From Trinickia fusca (GTDB lineage Bacteria > Pseudomonadota > Gammaproteobacteria > Burkholderiales > Burkholderiaceae), in the NCBI RefSeq assembly GCF_003628145.1, contig NZ_RBZV01000004.1, positions 141,049 through 205,048 on the forward strand: a DNA stretch of 64,000 nt, written 5' to 3'. Under the pieces are notes generated by a model. It was not told where the DNA came from and made no database searches. It saw nothing but the letters and a program-made list of their open reading frames with translations. The position numbers and the translations under genes are program-made. Of this stretch, positions 1 to 8,731 are shown piece by piece; the first letter of the stretch is position 1, and every line of letters starts with the position of its first letter.

Positions 1-1650
1 TCGGGCTTCCTGTATGGCGTCAATTCGCCGGGCGGCACGGTCAACTACGTCATCAAACGTCCGACTCGCGATCGATTCACGACGATGACCAGCGAGGTGC
101 GCAGCTATGACGGCTATTACGGTGCGGTCGACACCGGTGGCCCGATCGGCGATGGTCAGTTCGGCTACCGCTTCAACGTGGCCGGCGAAAAGGTCGGCAA
201 CTTCGGGCACGCCGGTGATCTGCGCCGCACATTCGTGAGCGGCGCATTCGACTGGGCCATCTCGCCGCGCGCGTTGCTGCGGCTCGACTTCGACTATCAG
301 AACAAGCGGCTCGCCGCGCAGCCCGTCATCGGGCTTCAGCCGGACGGCTCGCTGCCGCCGCAGTTCGATCCGCGCACGCTGCTCGGCCAGCCGTGGCTGC
401 AATACAGCACGAGCAGCTTCAACTTGGGCGGCCGCTTCGACTTCAAGCTGACCGACAACTGGAGCTTCACGACGCAGGTCGCGCAGTCGTACAACAACCG
501 CGATGCGGCCTTTCCGGACGTGTACTCGGTCGCGCCCAACGGCGACATCCTCAGCGGCGACATCTACCTCTCGCCAGACCAGAGTTTCCGTGTGCTGTCG
601 ACGAACACGTTCGTGACCGGCAGGTTCCATACGGGCCCGCTCGCGCACCAGCTCGTGACCGGCGTATCCACGCGCAACTACGAGGCGCGCGAGGGTGGCT
701 TCCGCGACGTTCCGCTGACCGTCGGCAACATCTTCAATCCCGTCTACGCGCCGGGATTGCCTGCGGGGTCGTTCCCGGCAAAGAACGTCAACAAGAACTA
801 CCAGCCCTGCGTCTTCGTCAGCGATATCGTCGACATCGGCTCGCAGTGGAGCGTGATGCTCGGCGTACGCCATGTGCGCTATCGCAACGACTCGTACCCG
901 GCGTCAGGCGGGGCATCGCATTACGAAGCGAACGTCAGCGTGCCGTCGGCCGGCCTGATCTTCAAGCCACTGCCCGCGCTCTCGACCTACGTGAGCTACG
1001 CGGAAGGCTTCGAGCAGGGCGGTGTCGCGCCGTACAACACGGTCAACGCCGGTCAATATCTATCGCCGATCAAGAGCAAGCAATACGAGGCGGGCGTGAA
1101 GGCCGATGTAGGCAACAGCCTGACCGTGAACGCCGCGGTGTTTCGTATCGAGAAGACGTTGCAGTACGTGAACACCGCCAACTACTTCGTGCAGGGTGGG
1201 ACGCAACGCCATACGGGTGCCGAGTTGACACTCAATGGCCGCGTGACACGCGACCTGTCGGTCATGGCGGGCGCCGCCTATCTCGACACCGTACAGCAGG
1301 ACACCGGCGACGCCTCGACGAACGGCAAGCGCGCAGCGAACGTACCGCGTTTCCAGGCGAATGCGTTCCTCGATTACCGGATCGCACCCGTGCGCGGGCT
1401 CAGCGTCGATGCTGGCGTGTACTACGTCGGCAGCCGTCCGGTGAACGCGCAGAACACGGTGTCCATGCCCGCGTACGTGCGCTTCGATGCCGGCGCGCGC
1501 TATCAGACGCATATCGGCGGCTACACGACGGTATTTCGCGCGGGCGTAGAGAACCTGACGGACAAACGCTACTGGGCGGCGGCGAACTACAACGCGGTGT
1601 GGCCAGGTCAACCTAGAACGTTCTTCATCTCGGCGCAGTTCGACATCTAG
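1..1650 (+). CDS. TonB-dependent siderophore receptor (5' end cut by window)
   Basis: Outer-membrane receptor for a ferric siderophore, energised by TonB-ExbBD. The reading frame is open from base 1, so the N-terminus, TonB box and most of the plug lie outside the window. The visible start carries the plug tail (SGFLYGVNSPGGTVNYVIKR), a typical FhuA/FpvA-family motif. The remaining ~520 residues alternate amphipathic strands and loops as in a 22-strand barrel, with conserved late-barrel segments (SKQYEAGVKAD, VPRFQANAFLDY, GVENLTDKRYW) and a terminal strand ending RTFFISAQFDI. It lies 157 bases upstream of the siderophore operon in the same orientation, so it is the likely uptake receptor for that product. 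The ligand cannot be read from sequence. Confidence 0.93.
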   Translation, partial: SGFLYGVNSPGGTVNYVIKRPTRDRFTTMTSEVRSYDGYYGAVDTGGPIGDGQFGYRFNVAGEKVGNFGHAGDLRRTFVSGAFDWAISPRALLRLDFDYQNKRLAAQPVIGLQPDGSLPPQFDPRTLLGQPWLQYSTSSFNLGGRFDFKLTDNWSFTTQVAQSYNNRDAAFPDVYSVAPNGDILSGDIYLSPDQSFRVLSTNTFVTGRFHTGPLAHQLVTGVSTRNYEAREGGFRDVPLTVGNIFNPVYAPGLPAGSFPAKNVNKNYQPCVFVSDIVDIGSQWSVMLGVRHVRYRNDSYPASGGASHYEANVSVPSAGLIFKPLPALSTYVSYAEGFEQGGVAPYNTVNAGQYLSPIKSKQYEAGVKADVGNSLTVNAAVFRIEKTLQYVNTANYFVQGGTQRHTGAELTLNGRVTRDLSVMAGAAYLDTVQQDTGDASTNGKRAANVPRFQANAFLDYRIAPVRGLSVDAGVYYVGSRPVNAQNTVSMPAYVRFDAGARYQTHIGGYTTVFRAGVENLTDKRYWAAANYNAVWPGQPRTFFISAQFDI

Positions 1651-1807
1651 ACACACGCACGCTGCGCCAGCGCATGACGCATACAACACGGCCTTCAGAG
1701 ACGCGCCACTGAGCGCGCTGGTCGTTTCCCCACAAAAACAGGCATGACCGAGGGTCATCCGTTGCGCCGCCGGCGTGACGGCGCCCGTCATTACACAAGG
1801 GAAACGT

Positions 1808-2878
1808 ATGAATCTCGCTGAAGGCATCGATATATGTGGTCTGCAGCCCATTTCGAAGTCGCTCGCGATCTATGAATTGCGCGACGACGAAATCGCCGGC
1901 CTGGCAGACACAGCACAAGAGCTTCTCGCGCTTCACGACAGCGTGGAAAGCACCCACTTCGCCACCGACTGCGCGCTCGCGTCGCAAGAGCTGCCTCGCT
2001 CGCTGCGCGCGCTCGCCCAGCGCTACCGTCAACTCGAACTGCCGTGCAGCGTACTGATGCTGCGCGGCATGCCCGTCGACGATGCGCGCATCGGTCCGTC
2101 GCCCTCGCATTGGGACGCCCCTTGGCGCAGCCCGCCGTCATTGCTCGAGGAGACGATGCAGTGCCTCATGACCTCGCTGCTCGGCGATATGTTCGGCTGG
2201 CGCACGCAGGAGAACGGACGCTTCCTGCGCCACATCGTGCCGATCGAGAAAGATCGCGCCGAGCAACTAGGCGGCGGCAGCAGCGTGACGCTGGTCTGGC
2301 ACAACGAGGAGGCGTTTCACGAGCATCGCGCGGACTTCCTGTCGCTGCTCTGCTACCGCAACGACGAACGCGCGCAGACGATCTTCTGCGGCATCGACGA
2401 AATCGACATTCCGGACGAGATGTGGCGCGTGCTATCGGCGCCGCGTTTCACGATCCTCCCCGACAAGTCCCATTTGCCCGAGCAGAACGTGAGCGCGCAA
2501 TGGCGGCTCGACGATCACGTGTTCGAGCAGATTCGTCTCATGCATGAAAGCCCACAGCCCGTTGCCGCCCTCGCCGGCCAGCGCGCCAAGCCGTGGGTAC
2601 GCATCGACGAGGCGTTCATGCGTGCGCTGCCCGGCGACGAGCAAGCCGAGCACGCGCTGCGATGGCTGTTCGACGCGTGTTACGCACAGCAGACCGCCGT
2701 CGAGATGCAGCCCGGCGACATGGTGTGGATCGACAACAAGCGCGCGGTGCACGGGCGCACCGTCTATCGCCCGAACTATGGTCCGCGCCAGCGTTGGCTG
2801 CGCCGCGTGAACGTTCAAGTCAACCTGCGCGAGACGCTGCCGTTCCGGCAAGCGCCGTCCACGCGCGAAATCCTGTGA
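1808..2878 (+). CDS. Fe(II)/2-oxoglutarate-dependent dioxygenase, clavaminate synthase/TauD-like
   Basis: Predicted cytoplasmic non-haem iron oxygenase of 356 residues that couples 2-oxoglutarate decarboxylation to substrate hydroxylation. The facial triad is visible as H165-x-E167 (in WHNEEAFHEHRADF) and distal H315 (in DNKRAVHGRTVY). Arginines near 327-333 are suitable for binding 2-oxoglutarate. An HxE rather than HxD motif is typical of the clavaminate-synthase-like branch that includes arginine and asparagine beta-hydroxylases. The ATG at 1808 is chosen over a GTG at 1775 because AAGGGA lies just upstream of it. First gene of the operon, 13 bases before the sbnB-like gene. Probable role: hydroxylating an amino-acid building block or the siderophore scaffold; the substrate is not deducible. 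Confidence 0.85.
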   Translation: MNLAEGIDICGLQPISKSLAIYELRDDEIAGLADTAQELLALHDSVESTHFATDCALASQELPRSLRALAQRYRQLELPCSVLMLRGMPVDDARIGPSPSHWDAPWRSPPSLLEETMQCLMTSLLGDMFGWRTQENGRFLRHIVPIEKDRAEQLGGGSSVTLVWHNEEAFHEHRADFLSLLCYRNDERAQTIFCGIDEIDIPDEMWRVLSAPRFTILPDKSHLPEQNVSAQWRLDDHVFEQIRLMHESPQPVAALAGQRAKPWVRIDEAFMRALPGDEQAEHALRWLFDACYAQQTAVEMQPGDMVWIDNKRAVHGRTVYRPNYGPRQRWLRRVNVQVNLRETLPFRQAPSTREIL

Positions 2879-2891
2879 TGTGAGGCAACGA

Positions 2892-3935
2892 ATGAATGCA
2901 GTGACTTTCGACGCATCCGCCGTGAATGAGCTCGCCGCCGTGCGGCCGGCTCTGGCCAATCAGCCGTCGCGTCTGCTCGTGCTCGGCAAGCCGTTGCTCG
3001 ACGAAATCGACGTCTCGCCGGCCGAGGTGCTCGCCGCGATCGAGCACGCGTATGTCGCACTCGGCATCGGCGAATCGGACAATCCGCGCAAGCTCAAGAG
3101 CGAGCCACCCGAGAAGCATTCGGTGGCCTATTCGATGCTGGGCCGCGACGGCGGCCGCCGCACCGTCGGCTTCAAGACGTCATACAAGTACGACCCCGAC
3201 CACCATCGCGACCTGCAGAAGTACTACACCACGCTGCTGCTGTTCGACGATGCCACCGGGCTGCCCGTCGCGCTGATGGACGCTAGCCTCGTGGGTGCGC
3301 TGCGCACGCCCGCGGTGTCGGCGCTGATCGCCCGCGAGGCTGCGCCGGATGCGCGCACGGCGCTCATTGTCGGGACCGGCACGCAGGGCCGCATGGCAGC
3401 CCCGTTTCTGCTGACTGCTTTGCCCGGGATCGAGCGCGTGATCCTGCACGGGCATCACGACGAGGGCATTCACGCCGTGCGGCAGAACCTCAAGCGCCAC
3501 CATCCGCATCGCGACATCGAGGTGTCCTCCGATCTCGATGCGAGCGCGCGGCAAGCCGACATCGTGCTCGGCGTCGCGGGAGCGGGCGCGCCTGAAGCAG
3601 TGCGATACGAATCGTTGAAACCCGGCGCACTCGCGCTGCTGGTGGGCTATGGCATCGACGCGGAGGCACTCCATCGTGCCGACTACCGAATCGCCACGAG
3701 CGAAGCTCAAATGCGCGTGACCGGGACCGATCTTGCCGATGCGCACGGCCAGCTTCCGCCGATCGATGCCGAGCTGCCCGACATCCTGCTCGGCCGCAAA
3801 CCCGCTCGCCGCTCGCCCGAACAGATCGTGTTCGCCTACAACAGCGGCATGGTCGTGACCGACATCGCACTCGGCCGGACGCTCGCGGAAGCCGCGCGCG
3901 CCAAGGGTCTCGGGCAGGAGGTCGAGCTATGGTGA
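2892..3935 (+). CDS. sbnB: SbnB-like N-(1-amino-1-carboxy-2-ethyl)glutamate dehydrogenase (ornithine cyclodeaminase fold)
   Basis: 347-residue member of the ornithine cyclodeaminase/mu-crystallin family. In staphyloferrin B synthesis SbnB oxidatively cleaves the SbnA product ACEGA with NAD to give L-2,3-diaminopropionate and 2-oxoglutarate. The NAD-binding Rossmann turn is visible as VGTGTQGRMAA after about residue 155, preceded by the family segment ALMDASLVGALRTPAVSAL. GAGG precedes the ATG at 2892; a GTG at 2880 is the weaker alternative. The flanking sbnA-like gene, PLP decarboxylase and sbnI-like gene favour the diaminopropionate role over proline formation from ornithine. The stop overlaps the next start in ATGGTGA. 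Confidence 0.85.
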   Translation: MNAVTFDASAVNELAAVRPALANQPSRLLVLGKPLLDEIDVSPAEVLAAIEHAYVALGIGESDNPRKLKSEPPEKHSVAYSMLGRDGGRRTVGFKTSYKYDPDHHRDLQKYYTTLLLFDDATGLPVALMDASLVGALRTPAVSALIAREAAPDARTALIVGTGTQGRMAAPFLLTALPGIERVILHGHHDEGIHAVRQNLKRHHPHRDIEVSSDLDASARQADIVLGVAGAGAPEAVRYESLKPGALALLVGYGIDAEALHRADYRIATSEAQMRVTGTDLADAHGQLPPIDAELPDILLGRKPARRSPEQIVFAYNSGMVVTDIALGRTLAEAARAKGLGQEVELW

Positions 3936-5314
3936 GCGCCATGGCGACAGCGACCATGCCGCCGTCCTTACCCGCGCTATGGCACCCTGCTCTGCGACGA
4001 TTCGTCGACGACCATCACACGCTGATTCGCGAACTCGCCGACGGTTTCAGCGCACCGCTCCACTTCGTGTTTCCCGAGCCGTTCGCGGACAACGTCGCAG
4101 CCTTTCAGCAGGTGCTGGCCGAGCACGGCATTGCCGGCCGCACGTTCTACGCGAAGAAGGCGAACAAGGCGCGTTGCTTCGTGCGTGCGTGTGCCGAATC
4201 GGGCATCGGCGTCGACGTAGCCAGCACGGGCGAGTTCGCCGACGCCTTGGCGGCCGGTGTGCGTGGCGCGGACATCGGCGTATCCGGTCCCGCGAAAGCG
4301 AGCGACCTGCTGATGCTCGCGGTGATGCACGATGCGCTCGTCGCGGTCGACAGCCTTGACGAACTCGCCCGGCTGGCAGCCATGGCGCGCAACCAGCGGC
4401 GTGCGGCGCGTGTGCTGCTGCGCATGCAGCCAGCGGACCAGAAGCGCAGCCGCTTCGGCTGGATGGACGACGCGCTCGAATCGGCTCTGGCGTTCTGTGT
4501 ATCGAACCAACCTCATCTTCGGTTCGAAGGCCTCTCGTTCCATCTTTCCGGCTATAGCGCGCAGGCACGCTGCACACAGGCGGGACGCGCAGTGCGTGCT
4601 TGTGTGGCGGCCCGCGCGCGCGGACTCTCGCCGCGCATGATCGACATCGGCGGCGGGTTCGCGATGTCGTATGTCCGCGAGTCCGACTGGCAGGCGTTTC
4701 TGGCCACCCATCAACCGCACGACTACCACGCGGGCAAGACGTTCGAGGGCTTCTATCCCTACTACCAGGCACCCTTTGGCGCCGCGATGCTCGATGCGAT
4801 CCTCGGCGGCGTGCCTGACGGAGAAACCCGCTCGCTGGCCGCCCTGCTCGACGAGCACGACTTGCAACTGATGCTCGAGCCTGGGCGCGCGCTGCTCGAT
4901 CAGGCCGGCTTCACGGTTTTCGCCGTACAAGGCGTGAAGGATCGCGACGGCTACGGCATCGCGACCGTCAACGGCACGAGTTTCAGCGTCTCGGAGCAAT
5001 GGTTCGCGAGCGAATTCCTGCCCGATCCCGAGCTGCTGCCTGCCGTGCGTGACACGCAAGGCACACCGTACCGCGCATGCATCGGCGGCGCCAGCTGTCT
5101 CGACAGCGACATGCTGACCTGGCGCAAGGTGGCCTTCCCACAACGTCCTCGCGCGGGCGACCTGCTGCTCTATCCGAACACGGCGGGCTATCAGATGGAT
5201 TCGAACGAATCGCCGTTCCACGAGCTGCCGCTGCCGCCGAAGATCGTCGTCACGCTCGCCGGCGATCGACCACGCTGGCGCATCGACCGCATTTCCCCTT
5301 TTTCAGGAGCTTGA
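3929..5314 (+). CDS. Type III PLP-dependent decarboxylase, SbnH-like
   Basis: 461-residue alanine-racemase-fold decarboxylase of the LysA/ornithine decarboxylase/SbnH group. The PLP lysine lies in YAKKANK (about K77). The phosphate-binding glycine motif appears as DIGGGF near residue 235, and a late segment LEPGRALLDQAG is typical of the family. In staphyloferrin B synthesis SbnH decarboxylates citryl-diaminopropionate to the diaminoethane adduct. Here the enzyme sits between sbnB-like and sbnA-like genes, so diaminopropionate or an adduct of it is the likely substrate. A strong ribosome binding site, AGGAGGT, lies 6 bases before the ATG, which overlaps the previous stop by 7 bases. Ornithine or diaminopimelate specificity cannot be excluded from sequence alone. 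Confidence 0.83.
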   Translation: MVSAMATATMPPSLPALWHPALRRFVDDHHTLIRELADGFSAPLHFVFPEPFADNVAAFQQVLAEHGIAGRTFYAKKANKARCFVRACAESGIGVDVASTGEFADALAAGVRGADIGVSGPAKASDLLMLAVMHDALVAVDSLDELARLAAMARNQRRAARVLLRMQPADQKRSRFGWMDDALESALAFCVSNQPHLRFEGLSFHLSGYSAQARCTQAGRAVRACVAARARGLSPRMIDIGGGFAMSYVRESDWQAFLATHQPHDYHAGKTFEGFYPYYQAPFGAAMLDAILGGVPDGETRSLAALLDEHDLQLMLEPGRALLDQAGFTVFAVQGVKDRDGYGIATVNGTSFSVSEQWFASEFLPDPELLPAVRDTQGTPYRACIGGASCLDSDMLTWRKVAFPQRPRAGDLLLYPNTAGYQMDSNESPFHELPLPPKIVVTLAGDRPRWRIDRISPFSGA

Positions 5315-5316
5315 GA

Positions 5317-6354
5317 ATGAACATGCGTTTCATAGGTGAGCAATCCGCCGTCATGCATCCGCCGATCGTATCGAAGGTGTCGGACCTGATCGGCCGCACC
5401 CCGCTCTTCGAATTGATTCGCGGTGCGAACGGTGCGCGCATTCTGCTGAAGCTCGAATCGACGAACCCGACCGGCAGCGCCAAGATCCGCATGGCGCGCC
5501 AGATGCTCGACGAAGCCGAGCAGGACGGCAGCCTGCGGTCAGCCGGACGCGTGATCGAGTCGACGTCCGGCAACACGGGCATGGGTCTCGCGCTGCTCTC
5601 GGCCGAACGAGGCTATCGCTTCACGGCCGTCGTGGACCGGCACGCGTCGAAGGACAAGCTGCGCGCGATGCAGGCATTCGGTGCCGAACTCGTCTATGTC
5701 TGCGACGGCGACGCGCTGGCGACGGCAGACCGCGAAGCGCTGGCCGAACGGATGGCAGCCGACGATCCGGACAGCATCTGGACCGAGCAGCACAACAATC
5801 CCGCGAACGGCAACGGCTATCGCATGGTCGCGCGCGAGCTGCGCGAGGTGCTTGGCGAGCAGATCGACTACCTCGTCGGCGCGGTCGGCACGGGCGGCTC
5901 GCTGTTCGGCACGGCGCGCGAACTGCGGGCAACCGGCCCGGCACCGCGTGTCATCGGCGTTGAACCGATCGGCTCGATCGCGTTCGGCGGCGACGGCGGC
6001 CCGTACTATCAGTCGGGCACCGGCACGCCGCCCGGCGCCGAGATCGGTGCGCTCGTCGATTACGCCTTGCTCGACGAAGGCATCAAGGTATCGGATGCGG
6101 CCGCGTTCAATACCGCGCGTTACATCGCGCGAAAGAAGGCGCTGCTGGTGGGCGGCTCGGCGGGCGGCGTGATCTGGCACGCATTGAAGATGTTCGCGAC
6201 ACTGCCGCCGAACGCGACCGTCGTCGTGCTGGTCTGCGACGGCGGCGAGAAATATCTCGACAGCGTGTTCGACGACGACTGGATGCGCGAACGCGACCTG
6301 CTCGACGACACGATCGCCCCCGAACTCGATCCCATCTTCGCGAACGCCGTATGA
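5317..6354 (+). CDS. sbnA: SbnA-like cysteine-synthase-family enzyme (ACEGA synthase)
   Basis: 345-residue fold-type II PLP enzyme. SbnA condenses O-phospho-L-serine with L-glutamate to form ACEGA, the precursor that SbnB turns into diaminopropionate. The PLP lysine lies in NPTGSAKIRMA (K56), where true cysteine synthases usually read NPxxSVKDR. Substrate- and phosphate-binding loops are STSGNTGMGLA and VGTGGSLFGTA, and the C-terminal loop is GGSAGG. The start is the ATG at 5317, with AGGAG 7 bases upstream; it sits 2 bases after the preceding stop. The change around the lysine and the sbnB/sbnI neighbours argue for diaminopropionate synthesis, not cysteine synthesis. The stop overlaps the next gene (ATGA). 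Confidence 0.87.
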   Translation: MNMRFIGEQSAVMHPPIVSKVSDLIGRTPLFELIRGANGARILLKLESTNPTGSAKIRMARQMLDEAEQDGSLRSAGRVIESTSGNTGMGLALLSAERGYRFTAVVDRHASKDKLRAMQAFGAELVYVCDGDALATADREALAERMAADDPDSIWTEQHNNPANGNGYRMVARELREVLGEQIDYLVGAVGTGGSLFGTARELRATGPAPRVIGVEPIGSIAFGGDGGPYYQSGTGTPPGAEIGALVDYALLDEGIKVSDAAAFNTARYIARKKALLVGGSAGGVIWHALKMFATLPPNATVVVLVCDGGEKYLDSVFDDDWMRERDLLDDTIAPELDPIFANAV

Positions 6355-7727
6355 CGTTCCATCGACAGTTCTGGTCCGATGCCACGCAAATCGGCACCCT
6401 CGCCGCGCCGCTGATCCTCACGCAGCTCGCGCAGGTCGCCCTCACCACCACCGATGTCGTGATGATGGGGATGCTCGGCCCACGCGAGATCGCCGCCGGC
6501 GGTCTCGCGCTGACGATCTTCAACCAGATGCGCACGATGGGCACCGGTCTCGTCACCGGCACCGGCAATCTCGTTGCTTTTGCCGACGGGCAAAGCGATC
6601 ACGCGCAAATTCAACGTTTGCTGCGCGCGAGCTTTGCCTTGTCGACGCTCGCCGCCCTCGTGTTCGCCCTGCTGATGCTCGCCGTCGAAAAGCCGTTGGC
6701 GTGGCTCGGCCAAGATCCCGCGATTGCGCGGCAAACGGCGTGCTACCTCGCCGCAGCCGCGCCCGGCATGCTGCCGTGCCTATGGTTCCAGTCGTTGCGG
6801 CAATACACGGTGGGACTGAGGCAGCCGGGGCCGCTGCTCGCGATCACGCTCGTGTCGATCGTCGTCAACGCGTTGCTCGACTATGCGCTGATGTTCGGCC
6901 GATTCGGTCTGCCGAAGCTGGGGCTGACCGGTGTCGCCTACGCGACGAGCGCCGTGTACCTGATCTCGTTCGGCCTGTTTCTCGCCATTGTTTCGAGGCG
7001 GGCGGGGCTCGCGCAACATCTGTCGCTTGCGGCTTGGCGTGCCGATGCGGCCGCCCTCGCACGCACGTGGAAGATGGGCCTGCCGATTGCCGCGACCTAC
7101 GGTTCCGAAGCGGCGTTCTTCACGGTGCTCACGCTCGTGATCGGCACGCTTGGCGCCAAAGCGCTCGCGGCGCAGACGGTCGTCAATCAGGTCATTTACA
7201 TCGTGTTCATGATCTCGGTCGGGCTGTCTCACGCGTCGTCGATCAGCATCAGCCGTGCGTGTGCCAGTCACGACTATCGGGGGGCGCGGCGGCTGGGCTA
7301 TACCGGGCTTGCGCTCGGCATCGCCGCGATGCTCCTCGTCGCGCTGCCGTATCTGACGGCCCCAGCGCGCGTGCTGTCGCCTTTCTTCGAGCAGGACGCG
7401 GCCGCGAACGCCGACGTGCTGCAACTCGCAACAGGATTGCTGGCGATTGCGGCGCTGCTGCAGATCTTCGATTGCAGCCAGAACATCGGGGTGGGCATCT
7501 TGCGCGGGCTCGGCGACGTCAAGAGTTCGTTTCGCATCTCGCTGGTCGGCTACTGGATGATCGGTCTGCCCATCGCTTGGGCGTCGGGCGTCGTGTTCGG
7601 CTATGGCTTGTATGGGATCTGGGTCGGGCTCGCCACCGGACTCGCGGCGACCGCCCTGCTGTTGCTGCGCAAGTTCGAGTACCGGCTCGGCGTCTTGGCA
7701 AAACAAGTGTCCGGAGAGCGGCCATGA
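6351..7727 (+). CDS. MATE family efflux transporter, probable siderophore exporter
   Basis: 458-residue inner-membrane protein with about twelve hydrophobic segments arranged as two homologous halves, as in NorM/DinF-type MATE transporters driven by Na+ or H+. N-terminal family features include PLILTQLAQVALTTTDVVMM and later DYALMFGRFGLPKLG. The gene is translationally coupled on both sides by ATGA overlaps, between the sbnA-like gene and the first FecCD permease. Its position inside a biosynthesis-uptake operon makes export of the finished siderophore the most likely job. That role is inferred from context, since MATE proteins also carry drugs. Confidence 0.88.
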   Translation: MTFHRQFWSDATQIGTLAAPLILTQLAQVALTTTDVVMMGMLGPREIAAGGLALTIFNQMRTMGTGLVTGTGNLVAFADGQSDHAQIQRLLRASFALSTLAALVFALLMLAVEKPLAWLGQDPAIARQTACYLAAAAPGMLPCLWFQSLRQYTVGLRQPGPLLAITLVSIVVNALLDYALMFGRFGLPKLGLTGVAYATSAVYLISFGLFLAIVSRRAGLAQHLSLAAWRADAAALARTWKMGLPIAATYGSEAAFFTVLTLVIGTLGAKALAAQTVVNQVIYIVFMISVGLSHASSISISRACASHDYRGARRLGYTGLALGIAAMLLVALPYLTAPARVLSPFFEQDAAANADVLQLATGLLAIAALLQIFDCSQNIGVGILRGLGDVKSSFRISLVGYWMIGLPIAWASGVVFGYGLYGIWVGLATGLAATALLLLRKFEYRLGVLAKQVSGERP

Positions 7728-8731
7728 ACGGGCGGCAGCGTGCGGCAGGTTCGGCCCTAGCGCTTGTACTTGTACTGGTCGCCGCGTTGGTGATCGTCGC
7801 CGTCGCCAGCCTGTGCCTGGGCAATCGCTCGCTGAGCCCCGGCTTTGCGCGGCACGCCATCATCAGCGACAGCGACACACCCGCCGCCATGATCGTCACC
7901 ACGTTGCGGCTGCCGCGTTTCGTTGCGGCGTTGCTGGTCGGCGCGAGCCTCGCGGCGGCGGGCGCGCTGATGCAGGGCATCACGCGCAACCCGCTCGCCG
8001 ATCCGACGCTCACCGGCGTGGTCGGCGGCGCGGCATTCGCGGTCGTCGCCGTCACTGTGCTTCGCCCCGCTGTTCCCGCGGCAGCCTATCCGTTCGTCGC
8101 GCTCGGCGGCGGCCTCTGCGCCGCCGCACTTACGTTTGCGCTCGCATGGCGCGCCCAGCTGTCGCCGCTGCGGCTGTCGTTGGCCGGCACGGCAGTCGCT
8201 GCGCTCGGCAGCGCCGGAATCGTGTCGCTGATGATCGCGGCGGGGCCGCAGGCCGGACCGTTGTTCTATTGGCTGGCTGGCGGGCTCGCGGGCGTCGGCT
8301 GGCAGCAAGTCGCCACCGTTGCGCCGTGGACCGCGGCGGGTCTGGCTGCGGCATTCGCCGGCGCGCGCGTGCTCAATACGCTGGCGCTCGGCGACGACGC
8401 CGCGCAGAGCGTGGGCCTCGACTTGTTGCGCTGGCGCCTGATATTGGGCGGCATCGCCGTTGCGCTGTCGGCATCGGTCGTCGCGATGGCCGGACCGGTC
8501 GGCTTCGTCGGGCTGTGCGTGCCGCATCTGGCGCGGCTGGCGCTCGGCACCGATTGTCGGCGCACGTTACCCATCGCAGCGCTTGCCGGTGCCCTGCTCG
8601 TTGCCGCAGCGGACCTCGTAGCGCGAACGGTGGCTGCGCCGCGCGAACTGCCTGTCGGCTTTCTGACTGCATTGGTCGCCACGCCGCTGTTGATCGCGAT
8701 GATTCGCCGCGATATAGGAGCGCCGGCATGA
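7724..8731 (+). CDS. FecCD-family iron-siderophore ABC transporter permease 1
   Basis: 335-residue inner-membrane permease of the BtuC/FecCD/FhuB family with about ten hydrophobic segments. Diagnostic motifs are LRLPRFVAALLVGASLAAAG, MQGITRNPLADPTLTG and, near the C-terminus, GPVGFVGLCVPHLARLALG, which contains the cytoplasmic loop that docks the ATPase. The start is the ATG at 7724, which overlaps the MATE stop (ATGA); the long frame open upstream of it runs antiparallel in phase through the MATE gene and is not coding. It forms a heterodimeric channel with the next gene for import of the ferric siderophore delivered to the periplasm. Confidence 0.93.
   Translation: MNGRQRAAGSALALVLVLVAALVIVAVASLCLGNRSLSPGFARHAIISDSDTPAAMIVTTLRLPRFVAALLVGASLAAAGALMQGITRNPLADPTLTGVVGGAAFAVVAVTVLRPAVPAAAYPFVALGGGLCAAALTFALAWRAQLSPLRLSLAGTAVAALGSAGIVSLMIAAGPQAGPLFYWLAGGLAGVGWQQVATVAPWTAAGLAAAFAGARVLNTLALGDDAAQSVGLDLLRWRLILGGIAVALSASVVAMAGPVGFVGLCVPHLARLALGTDCRRTLPIAALAGALLVAAADLVARTVAAPRELPVGFLTALVATPLLIAMIRRDIGAPA

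Noticed and set aside
2892-3935. Ornithine cyclodeaminase for proline synthesis
   Set aside because: The neighbouring sbnA-, sbnI-like and decarboxylase genes make the diaminopropionate pathway far more likely.
3977-5221. 414-residue minus-strand frame antisense to the PLP decarboxylase
   Set aside because: Arises from high-GC codon bias opposite a clear gene; no recognisable domain and no ribosome binding site.
6701-7723. Extended N-terminus for the first FecCD permease
   Set aside because: The frame overlaps the MATE gene out of phase; the ATG at 7724 with ATGA coupling and the membrane-helix pattern fix the start.
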